64,000 nt of DNA from Clostridia bacterium (GTDB lineage: Bacteria > Bacillota > Clostridia > Saccharofermentanales > Saccharofermentanaceae), in contig JAEEWG010000003.1 in NCBI GenBank assembly GCA_016287245.1, positions 1-64,000 on the forward strand, read 5' to 3'. Each line of letters begins with the position of its first letter. Position 1 is the stretch's first letter. Both the position numbers and the translations under genes were made by a program. Shown here piece after piece: positions 7,928-15,689 of the stretch. The notes beneath the pieces were generated by a model. It was not told the DNA's origin. It was given only the letters and a program-made list of their open reading frames with translations, and searched no databases.

Positions 7928-9073
7928 GTGAAACACAACGCTCGTCCCGGCCAAAGTTCCGGCTACAATGTCAGATCCGCAAAAAGGAGAAAAAAGAATG
8001 ACAGAAGGAAGATCTTCGTCATTACCTGCCTTCTGATCTGCCTTCTCTGTCTCATCCTCGACATCGTCCTTATCCCGAAGCTTTTCTCCGGAAAGAAGAC
8101 GGCAAAAGAGTCTTCTTCCATAAACACAAGTGCTGTAGTGACCGACGGATCCGAGATTTCCGCATCCGACAGTTCTTCTGTTCCCGGTGATACTACCGCG
8201 CCTTCCGAGGGAAAAACGACCCGTGCGCAGACAGTAGATGCCGCCACACGTGCGGCCAATCTTGAGACGCTAAAGACGAACGTTGCCGATTACCTCAACA
8301 AACAGTCCGGCCGTTATGGTGTGTACTACATCAACATGGCAAACGGAGAAACGATGGCGTACAAGGAGACCCAGCCGATCGTTGCCGCAAGCTCCATCAA
8401 GATCGCCTATAACACCTACCTCTACGAGAAGGCCGCTTCCGGCGAACTCTCTCTGGATGAGAAGATCATTTACAATGCAGCGAAGTATCCGGAGGGCGAC
8501 TTCGAGTCCGGCACCGGTTCGATCCAGACGCAGGCGGACGGAACTGAGTTCACGCTTAAGGAAGTCAGCCATCTTTCGATCACGATCAGTGATAACTGCG
8601 GCACCAATATGGTCCTTCGGCGTCTCGGCGGTGAGGATGCCGTGAATAACAACTACATGAAGACGATAAGTTCTGTCGTGGATTACCGGCAGAAAGTGAC
8701 CTATACTGACTATACCGGTGCAGAAAAGACCGGTATGCGCCGCACCAGCGCGATCGATCTGGCCAAATACGCCGAACATCTCTACAGAGATCACGAGGAG
8801 GATCCCGCTGCATTTCAGCCGCTGATCGATGATCTGTGCAACACCGAGTACAGCTGGGGAGTACCTGCCGGAGTTCCGGGCGACATCAAGGTCGCGCACA
8901 AGATCGGCTTATATCCTGATCTCGGCACATATAATGATATCGGTATCGTCTTTGCTTCTGAAGATTACGTGCTCTGCGTGATGACCGAAAGCGGCAGCGG
9001 AGAACAGGCCAAGAAGATCATCTCTGAAGTTTCCCGCATGGTCTATGAGTATGTAGAGTCAAATTACGCCTGA
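7928..9073 (+). CDS. Membrane-anchored class A beta-lactamase-like serine hydrolase (copy A)
   Basis: A 381-residue protein with a basic N-terminus, one transmembrane segment (about 29-50), a Ser/Thr-rich linker (60-105) and an extracellular beta-lactamase/transpeptidase-type domain. The three family motifs are present: SSIK at 155-158 (SxxK), SDN at 221-223 and HKIG at 324-327 in the KTG position. I see no clear class A Glu166 equivalent, so a DD-peptidase-like or cell-wall role is as likely as antibiotic hydrolysis. The GTG at 7928 is chosen because AGGAGG precedes it and because the paralogue at 21605 starts at the same GTGAAACA; an upstream in-frame GTG at 7892 lies inside the conserved dyad. 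The gene converges on the sigma factor with only 24 bp between. Confidence 0.82.
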   Translation: MKHNARPGQSSGYNVRSAKRRKKNDRRKIFVITCLLICLLCLILDIVLIPKLFSGKKTAKESSSINTSAVVTDGSEISASDSSSVPGDTTAPSEGKTTRAQTVDAATRAANLETLKTNVADYLNKQSGRYGVYYINMANGETMAYKETQPIVAASSIKIAYNTYLYEKAASGELSLDEKIIYNAAKYPEGDFESGTGSIQTQADGTEFTLKEVSHLSITISDNCGTNMVLRRLGGEDAVNNNYMKTISSVVDYRQKVTYTDYTGAEKTGMRRTSAIDLAKYAEHLYRDHEEDPAAFQPLIDDLCNTEYSWGVPAGVPGDIKVAHKIGLYPDLGTYNDIGIVFASEDYVLCVMTESGSGEQAKKIISEVSRMVYEYVESNYA

Positions 9074-9097
9074 TCTTCGCATCATGCATAAGACAGT

Positions 9098-10723
9098 TCA
9101 GATGGTCGTTTCTTCTGTTGTATCTCCGGCCGATATCTCGAATCCGAATCCGAAGAAGCCGGAAACCGACTCGTACCAGTCACTCTTCTCGCCATATGCG
9201 ATCTGGAAATGGACTCCGTTCTCATAGTAGAAGAAGTCGATCGGTGTGATACCGATAACAAAATCCTCACCTCTCCAGCTTCCGCCCGGCTTTTCCTCAA
9301 GAACGGGATGTCTTTCCTTCATGATCCTTATGAATTCCTCGGCCTTGGTGTAGTCGTAGATCTCAAGAACGATCCCTGTTCCGAAGCGATCGATATTTCT
9401 CACGAACGGTCCGCCTTCCTCTTCTGAGCCTTCGACATATACACCGCTTACGTAGATGCAGTTGACATTGTCTTTTTCGATTCCGCCGTATCTTCCGCAG
9501 AAGGCCAAGGTGTATTTCCAGGGTTCGCGATCGTAGTAATTCTTCCGGACTTCCGAAAGCTTATCTCCGACCTGAGGGATCTTCCGGGTGGTCAGGCCGT
9601 CGCAGATATCCGCGATCTCCTCTGCGGTCATCCCAGTAAGATCGAAGACATAGTCGGCCTCATTTCTTTCTGCCGTCTCTTCCGGGGCTGCTTTCGTCTC
9701 ATCCGAGGCTTCTGTCGTCTCTTCGGGGGAAACTGTCGGCAGCTCTTCAAGCGCCTCGTTCGCGCTCTCTCCTGAGGCTATATCTTCAGCAGTTGTATCC
9801 TTTGCATCAACAACAGCGTCGTCACCGGAGCTTTTCGCGCCGAAAAGATCTGCGCCGTTTCCATCGGCTTCCTGCTCCTCCGGATCGACAAGGGTGATCT
9901 TATTTTCCGCATTTTGGGCACGTTTTCCCGTACCGGACGTATCGTCCTTTTTCTTCGCCATATAGACGATCCCGGCGGCAGCTGCGCCTACTAATACAAT
10001 AGAAACACTGGTAATAATAATTTTCTTAAACATGATCTCTGTCCCTTTCTTTATGGCAGAAGAGCCCAGTTTAGAACCGGCGGCTTCTGCGGCCTTCGTT
10101 GATGCGGACAGATTCAGCAGTGAAGCGGGCATGGGCCGGAATGGCACCTGCTCGGCTTCCTTGGTAAACAATTGCGTTAAGAATGGTACGACCATAAACA
10201 GCTTCGTGTCGTTTTCTTCTTCATATTTCTCGACCTCCTTCTTGATTTTCTTCTTGGCCGCATTTATGCGCCAGGATACTGTCCCCTCCGGGATACCGAG
10301 AGCTTCCGCGACCTCTCTGGTGCTCATCTCGTCAAAGTAGAACAGGATAAGCGTCCTTCGGATATCTTCAGACAAAGAATTGTTGATGATATCCATGATG
10401 ATCTTCCGCGTCTCTTCGGACTCGACAAGCGAGTCTGGAAGGAAATCCTCGGGGACCGTCTCGACTGTGTCAAAGAACTCGTCCTCCACATTGTCCGTCT
10501 TCGTCCTGGTCAGACGATTCAGGGACTTGTTGGCGGCGACCTTTTTCAGCCACGGCAGGATCTTGGTTTTGTCCTTTATGCTGTCATACGATTTGATCAG
10601 AGTGACAAACGTATCCTGAACGATATCCTGCGCATCATCCTCATTCTTTAGAAGAGAGAACGCCGTCCAGTACACCGCACGATAGGCTTCGCTGTAGATC
10701 TTTTCAAGTTCTTGTTCAGTCAT
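9098..10723 (-). CDS. ECF sigma factor fused to a transmembrane segment and extracellular domain
   Basis: A 541-residue protein. Residues 10-73 are sigma region 2 (EDDAQDIVQDTFV), 106-160 region 4 with the helix-turn-helix STREVAEALGIPEGTVSWRI. A basic linker is followed by one transmembrane helix at about 233-255 and a KKKD stop-transfer. Residues 260-360 are a Glu/Ala/Thr-rich spacer, and the C-terminal 180 residues (from about VFDLTGMTAEEIAD) form an unrecognised extracytoplasmic domain. The layout suggests a sigma factor held at the membrane by its own sensor or anti-sigma part, possibly released by proteolysis (inference). No separate anti-sigma gene is adjacent. The start follows AAAAGGAGGCAG. 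Confidence 0.85.
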   Translation of the reverse strand: MTEQELEKIYSEAYRAVYWTAFSLLKNEDDAQDIVQDTFVTLIKSYDSIKDKTKILPWLKKVAANKSLNRLTRTKTDNVEDEFFDTVETVPEDFLPDSLVESEETRKIIMDIINNSLSEDIRRTLILFYFDEMSTREVAEALGIPEGTVSWRINAAKKKIKKEVEKYEEENDTKLFMVVPFLTQLFTKEAEQVPFRPMPASLLNLSASTKAAEAAGSKLGSSAIKKGTEIMFKKIIITSVSIVLVGAAAAGIVYMAKKKDDTSGTGKRAQNAENKITLVDPEEQEADGNGADLFGAKSSGDDAVVDAKDTTAEDIASGESANEALEELPTVSPEETTEASDETKAAPEETAERNEADYVFDLTGMTAEEIADICDGLTTRKIPQVGDKLSEVRKNYYDREPWKYTLAFCGRYGGIEKDNVNCIYVSGVYVEGSEEEGGPFVRNIDRFGTGIVLEIYDYTKAEEFIRIMKERHPVLEEKPGGSWRGEDFVIGITPIDFFYYENGVHFQIAYGEKSDWYESVSGFFGFGFEISAGDTTEETTI

Positions 10724-10815
10724 TTTTTCTGCCTCCTTTTGTCCGCATCTACCCTATAGACACATAACAAAAGAAATTTCTTGGGTGGTTCGAGAAAAAT
10801 TTCTCCCCTTATCTT

Positions 10816-11955
10816 TTATGCTCCGGGGTTTTCCTTATAGTAGGCCTTCTTGTCCTCGTACATGAGCTTATCGATCGTGGCCATAAAGTCCGACGATTCA
10901 GTATCATGGGAGAACACGGCACCGCCGATGGATACCGAAAGCAGATACGGCTTGTCGGAGCTTTCGTTATACTCCTGGACCGCGACTCTTATCTTCTCCT
11001 TATACGCTTCGATGTTATCTTCTTTGAATTTCCGGATGATGACGATGAATTCATCGCCGGCAAAGCGGATGACGACACCTTCGCCACCCACGACATTGAC
11101 GAGGATATCCGCAAAGGCGACGAGTGCATTGTCTCCCTCCGCATGGGAGTAGCTGTCGTTGATCTTTTTAAAGCCGTTTAAGTCGAGCATGATCGCCGCG
11201 ACGCGCTCTTTGCTGTAACGGGAGAAGTTCTTGCGGAAGATCTCGAGTTCGTAGCGGTTATATACGCCGGTCAGTTTATCGATGTAGATGCATTCATTCT
11301 GAAGGCACACGACAAGAGCCGTAAACGCGATGGCATAAGCGATCGGCTGAAGCGAGATGCCATAGATCTTCGACTGGATCAATACCGCAAGCACGATCGG
11401 CGACAGGAACTGCCATACCGGGAAATGCCGAAGTGACGGGTTCTTGATCTTCGCGACGAAATAGTACGTGTAGCCGTAGATGATCAGAAGCGCACCGCCT
11501 AAAAGGAAGATGAAATAGTAATCACAGCGGTGATAAACATTACTCTCATCGATGTAGAACACCAGAGGATAGAAAAAGTTGTGGATCAGGAGCATCCCCT
11601 CCACGACGAAAAGAAGCCCGAAGAAAATGATCTGCAGTTTCGGCACTTTCCTGTCGATGTGATTTACGACCAGATGGATGATGCCGACACCGGCCAGAAG
11701 GTTATAAAAGAACAGGTAGGTATTGCCGCCGATGCACACCATGCGCATCAGAAAACCCGCCTTACCGTCACAATAGGAGACATAGGCGTCTCCAACACAG
11801 TAAAGAATAGAGCTCAGAAGCATAACCAGAATGATGCGGCTCTCTTTCTTTCTTGCAGGAAGGCTCCAGCCCCTCGACAGAAGGAGAAGTAAAAGAAGAA
11901 ACGCACCCGTTAGATCTGTAGCCAGAATTGTCGCCAGATTAATCGATGTATCCAT
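10816..11955 (-). CDS. Membrane GGDEF diguanylate cyclase
   Basis: A 379-residue protein with about seven N-terminal hydrophobic segments (residues 8-210) that probably act as a sensor, then a GGDEF domain (about 215-375). The domain has LTGVYNRYELEIF at its start, the metal-binding DLNGFKKINDSYSHAEGD and an active-site RFAGDEF. The first glycine is replaced by alanine; AGDEF versions are known to be active in other cyclases, and the other metal and substrate residues are intact. It would make cyclic di-GMP. I saw no RxxD inhibitory site. It lies downstream of its own extended -10 promoter and 92 bp from the sigma factor start on the same strand. Confidence 0.88.
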   Translation of the reverse strand: MDTSINLATILATDLTGAFLLLLLLLSRGWSLPARKKESRIILVMLLSSILYCVGDAYVSYCDGKAGFLMRMVCIGGNTYLFFYNLLAGVGIIHLVVNHIDRKVPKLQIIFFGLLFVVEGMLLIHNFFYPLVFYIDESNVYHRCDYYFIFLLGGALLIIYGYTYYFVAKIKNPSLRHFPVWQFLSPIVLAVLIQSKIYGISLQPIAYAIAFTALVVCLQNECIYIDKLTGVYNRYELEIFRKNFSRYSKERVAAIMLDLNGFKKINDSYSHAEGDNALVAFADILVNVVGGEGVVIRFAGDEFIVIIRKFKEDNIEAYKEKIRVAVQEYNESSDKPYLLSVSIGGAVFSHDTESSDFMATIDKLMYEDKKAYYKENPGA

Positions 11956-11992
11956 ATTCCCTCATTTTTGCCATCCAATCAAATCCTTACAC

Positions 11993-12001
11993 AGTATAGC
12001 A
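11993..12001 (-). promoter_or_regulatory. Extended -10 promoter of the GGDEF gene
   Basis: Minus-strand TGCTATACT is a TG-N-TATACT extended -10 element 38 bp upstream of the start codon; no strong -35 box is visible. Confidence 0.5.
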
Positions 12002-12149
12002 ACAAAAAATCGGGCAAACTATAAAAAGTACGTGAAATACATAGAATGTTTACAATTTGACATCCTTACGGGCGAAAAACTATTTTTTCTCTTATTTCTT
12101 ATCGAAAAGATCCGCTCTTCTTACCGAAAAGGACCGCCCGGCAAGCTCC

Positions 12150-13142
12150 TTACCAGACCCTCGACAGGAAGGTCAGAAGAAGGTCCGGCCACTTCGCAAC
12201 ATCATCAAAGTGCGGGATCTCTCCCATGGGCGGGGGCGGAAGCTCTTCGCCTTCTTTTCTGTCCGGGAACTGTTCCAGAAGTTCTTTTACGCGGGCCTCG
12301 GAAACACGGACACCTCTTCCCTCTTTTACCGCCTTGACCGCAAGTTCGACCTGCTCCATGGTATAGGGCTCGCCGAATTCACCAGAGAACCACTTCTCGC
12401 TGCAGATGGATAATCCGTGAAATCCGCTTGGGAAAGCATAGTATGCGAAGGGCACTTTCTTCTCGCGGCAGGCTTTGGCGAACAGTGCGCTGTTTTCGAC
12501 CGGCACGAGATCGTCGGTGACCGTCTGCCAGATGAATGCCGGCGGAGTATTCTCCGTGACATGATTCTCCAGCGAGAAATAGTCATATTCTTCCTTCGGT
12601 CCGTCTTTTCCGAGAAGAGCCCACATGGAGTAGATGTGGGTATATTCACCGGAAGTGATGACCGGATAACTTAAGACCAGAACGTCCGGGCGGTTCGAGA
12701 CCGCATCGAGCTCCGGGTCCGGATCTTTTACATCGGAATAATGTACACCCAAAGAGCCGCAGACATGGGCCCCTGCAGAAAATCCGCAGACGGCGATCCT
12801 CTTCGGGTCAGCTCCGAACCTGTCCGCATTTTTCCGGATGATACGGAGCGCGCGGGAGATGTCGTTTAAAGGCTGATGAAGAAGCGGGACAGACATCGTG
12901 ATATCCGTCGTGTAGGTAAGAACAGCGCAGTTCATGCCGCGATCGTAAAAGTCCTTCGCGACGATCTCGCCTTCCGGGGGCACGACCATGCAGTACCCGC
13001 CGCCGGGAACGACCAGCATGAAGGGGCGGATCGCATCCTTATCTTCTTCGTGAAGATAAAATCGAAGATTCGGCATAAAGCCGTAACCCGCCTCGTAGTT
13101 ATATTCCTGCTCCTGCCAGATATTTTCCCGGAAATGCTTCAT
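12150..13142 (-). CDS. Alpha/beta hydrolase (acetyl-esterase/BD-FAE-like)
   Basis: A 330-residue cytosolic esterase-like protein without signal peptide. The oxyanion loop VVPGGGYCMV, the nucleophile elbow GFSAGAHV, an acid in TDDLVPVENS and a histidine in PSGFHGLS make a full triad. Such enzymes remove acetyl or other ester groups from carbohydrates or xenobiotics; the likely role is deacetylation of imported sugars, by analogy only. The C-terminal 60 residues extend beyond the core fold. The gene stands alone and is divergent from the DUF218 gene; only a weak ribosome binding site (TTGAGG) precedes the ATG. Confidence 0.83.
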   Translation of the reverse strand: MKHFRENIWQEQEYNYEAGYGFMPNLRFYLHEEDKDAIRPFMLVVPGGGYCMVVPPEGEIVAKDFYDRGMNCAVLTYTTDITMSVPLLHQPLNDISRALRIIRKNADRFGADPKRIAVCGFSAGAHVCGSLGVHYSDVKDPDPELDAVSNRPDVLVLSYPVITSGEYTHIYSMWALLGKDGPKEEYDYFSLENHVTENTPPAFIWQTVTDDLVPVENSALFAKACREKKVPFAYYAFPSGFHGLSICSEKWFSGEFGEPYTMEQVELAVKAVKEGRGVRVSEARVKELLEQFPDRKEGEELPPPPMGEIPHFDDVAKWPDLLLTFLSRVW

Positions 13143-13277
13143 CGCCAGTACCTCAACACCTTAATGCACTTATCTTATCCTTTTTCCGACTTCCTGAAAA
13201 GCACCGTTTTTCGTGTTGTGGTATGATGGTCGAAAAGAATCGAGAAGTTTTTCCCCGAAGAAGAAACGGAAAAGATC

Positions 13278-14084
13278 ATGGAAGAGAAGAAAAACAGGTT
13301 TGAAAAAGGGATACTGATCCTGCGGATCGTATTTTTCATCGGAGCCGCTCTGATGCTCCTTCTCTTCATCGCGCTTCTTTTCAGCGGCGCCGGAAGAAAT
13401 ATCGGCGGCGCATTCGGCATCTTCCTTTCCCTCGCCATTATGGCCTATGCCCTGTTCTTCCCTTCTATACGTGAAAAGAACCGGAAGCTTCGCGCAGAGG
13501 GCGGAAAGAAATGGTTTCTTCTTCGGGCGGTTCATATTCTTTCGATCATTTTCCTTCTTTATGCGCTCCTCGTCGCGGTCCTCATCGGCGTGTCCGCGCA
13601 TAAGAAAGCCCCATCCTCCGACCGTCCGCCGGTCGTGGTCGTGCTCGGCTGCCTTGTAAAAAACGGCCGTCCCAGCCTCCTTCTTCAGGAGCGCATCGAT
13701 ACCGCCTACGAATACCTTTCCGCCCACCCGGAATGCTACTGCATCGTCACCGGTGGAAAAGGCTCGGACGAGGCGATGTCCGAAGCCCGCTGCATGTATA
13801 TGGAGCTTCTGAAAATGGGGATCTCCGAAGAGCGGATCTTCATGGAGGAGCGCTCGACTTCCACACGGGAAAACCTCTCGTTCAGTAAGGAGATCATGGA
13901 AAGAGAAAACTTAGGCGACACCATGCTCCTGGTGACAAATTCCTGGCACGAACTGCGCGCACAGATGATCGCAAACAGTCAGGGTATCCCATGCGGAGGA
14001 GAAGGCGCAGATACGCCGATCTGGCTTCTTCCCTGCTATTATTTCCGTGAACTTTTCGGAGTCATTTACCAGCTGATCTTCTGA
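13278..14084 (+). CDS. DUF218 / YdcF-SanA-like membrane protein
   Basis: A 268-residue protein with three transmembrane segments (about 13-32, 38-58, 78-100) and a C-terminal DUF218 domain (about 115-260). The domain begins VVVVLGCLVKNGRPS and holds the family motifs VTGGKGSDEAMSEARCM, ERIFMEERSTSTRENLSF and LVTNSWHELRAQMIA. Members of this family are linked to envelope permeability and cell-wall precursor handling, but no reaction has been settled. The ATG has only a weak ribosome binding site (CGGAAAAGATC). The gene is convergent with the decarboxylase, ending 22 bp from it. Confidence 0.8.
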   Translation: MEEKKNRFEKGILILRIVFFIGAALMLLLFIALLFSGAGRNIGGAFGIFLSLAIMAYALFFPSIREKNRKLRAEGGKKWFLLRAVHILSIIFLLYALLVAVLIGVSAHKKAPSSDRPPVVVVLGCLVKNGRPSLLLQERIDTAYEYLSAHPECYCIVTGGKGSDEAMSEARCMYMELLKMGISEERIFMEERSTSTRENLSFSKEIMERENLGDTMLLVTNSWHELRAQMIANSQGIPCGGEGADTPIWLLPCYYFRELFGVIYQLIF

Positions 14085-14106
14085 TCAGAAAATCCCTAAA
14101 AAAACG

Positions 14107-15501
14107 TTATTCTTCCGCGACGACCTGACAGGTCTCATAGCCGTAGTAAAGGAGCCGACGGATCTCTTCATGCCCGATCTTTTCCCCGCAGATCAGGACC
14201 GGTACTGCCGGCGGGCAGGAGGTGTCCGAAAGATGCGCGATCCGTCCGAAAGCTTCTTCTGTTTTCACGATTTTCGGAAGCTTCATGGCCGCTTCGCGGA
14301 TGCTCATTACGCGCTCCGGAAAAGTCGGAGCGATAAGGTCCGTTTCTTCCTCGATCGGTGTCTTCGCCGGTATCTTCAGGATCGCGTCGACCGCGGCTTT
14401 TATCTCTTCTTTTGTGTTATTCGGAGATACCATCAGGACCACTATATCGGGGTCGGAAAACTCGACTTCGACCGAGGGGGTATTCGCACGGAGAATCCTG
14501 GCAAATTCCGTTCCCCCGTACCCGAGCGATTTCGTTCTGATCGTGATCTTTAAGAGCTCTTCCCCGATAAGAGAAATACCTCCCGATATAAGACGCGCCT
14601 TTTCGTCCTTCAGGAACTCGCAAGTCCTCTGAAGATCACTTCGATACTCTTTGAAAAGATAGGGATTTACGCGGTCCAGGGACTGCAGGATCAGCCAGGA
14701 AGGGCTCGTCGAGGCAAAGAGCGACATCGCGCGTTTTACGTCTTTTCCCGAAACCGGAAGAAGCTCGCTTTTTACATGAAGATAGGCCCCGCCCGTCAGC
14801 ACGGGAAGCGTCTTATGCGCGGAGTCGCAGCACATGTCGGCGCCAAGAGCGGTCGGGTGGATCGGATCTTTTAGAAAATGAAGATAGGCGCCGTGGGCAT
14901 TATCGACCATGAGGATGGTCCCGTAGGCATGGCAGCGCTCCGCGATACTTTCGACCGGAAGGATATGTCCCGTGTAGTCCGGGCTCGTCAGATACACTCC
15001 GATCGGAAAACAGCCGTACTTCTCGTGCCCGATCACCAGGGCGTGCTCCACATCTTTTTCATCGATATCCGTAGAAATGCACGTACCTTTTTCGGACCTT
15101 ATCCATTCACAGTCGATCCCCAGGAGCGCGCAGGCCGTAACAAATGACTTATGAACATTTCTCGCCGAAAGCACCCACGGGGTCCCGCCGATGCGTCTGG
15201 TCATGGCCAGATACAGCATCGCGCGGATGCATATGGAGGAGCCTTCGGTGGAGTAATATGTGTCGCAGGAAAAGACCTCGGACGCGTTCTTTTCACTCTC
15301 GGCAATGATGCTTTCCGGATGGAAAAGATCGTCCGCTGTCTCGATCTCGGTGATGTCGTAGGGAGTGATCGCCGAAAAAGCGCGGTCGTAGGCGCTTCGC
15401 GGGTCCGCGCATGCATCTTTCCCTTTGTGGCCGGGCATGTGCATACGCACGGAATTGCGTTCCGCGTAATCTTTTACGAAATCACATATCGGTGTGTTCA
15501 T
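14107..15501 (-). CDS. Orn/Lys/Arg decarboxylase family PLP enzyme
   Basis: A 464-residue fold-type I PLP enzyme of the SpeA/YaaO group, which decarboxylates arginine, lysine or ornithine for polyamine synthesis or pH control. The PLP lysine is in SAHKTLPVLTGGAY (Lys230) and the pyridinium-binding aspartate in MVDNAHGAYL (Asp200). The N-terminal MHMPGHKGKD motif is diagnostic of the family. It is shorter than the inducible E. coli enzymes and lacks their N-terminal wing domain, as in other Gram-positive members. The ATG at 15501 is preceded by AAAAGGAGGCGGGC; a longer reading to 15558 would bury this site. The substrate cannot be told from sequence. Confidence 0.9.
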   Translation of the reverse strand: MNTPICDFVKDYAERNSVRMHMPGHKGKDACADPRSAYDRAFSAITPYDITEIETADDLFHPESIIAESEKNASEVFSCDTYYSTEGSSICIRAMLYLAMTRRIGGTPWVLSARNVHKSFVTACALLGIDCEWIRSEKGTCISTDIDEKDVEHALVIGHEKYGCFPIGVYLTSPDYTGHILPVESIAERCHAYGTILMVDNAHGAYLHFLKDPIHPTALGADMCCDSAHKTLPVLTGGAYLHVKSELLPVSGKDVKRAMSLFASTSPSWLILQSLDRVNPYLFKEYRSDLQRTCEFLKDEKARLISGGISLIGEELLKITIRTKSLGYGGTEFARILRANTPSVEVEFSDPDIVVLMVSPNNTKEEIKAAVDAILKIPAKTPIEEETDLIAPTFPERVMSIREAAMKLPKIVKTEEAFGRIAHLSDTSCPPAVPVLICGEKIGHEEIRRLLYYGYETCQVVAEE

Positions 15502-15617
15502 ATGCCCGCCTCCTTTTGAATTATAGTTGATTTTACTCTGTAAAGCGGGGGCGGTCAATCAGGGAAAAGGCTTCCTGAAACAGGTGGAAAACCTTCATAA
15601 GCGATTTGTCACTTTTA

Positions 15618-15645
15618 TTGAAATAAAAAACACTATGGATATAGT
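15618..15645 (+). promoter_or_regulatory. Promoter of solute-binding-like lipoprotein A
   Basis: TTGAAA and TATAGT are separated by 16 bp and lie 45 bp upstream of the start codon. Confidence 0.6.
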
Positions 15646-15689
15646 AGAAAGTAGGAGAATAATGGGTTTATTTGAAAGAGGGTGCCGGT

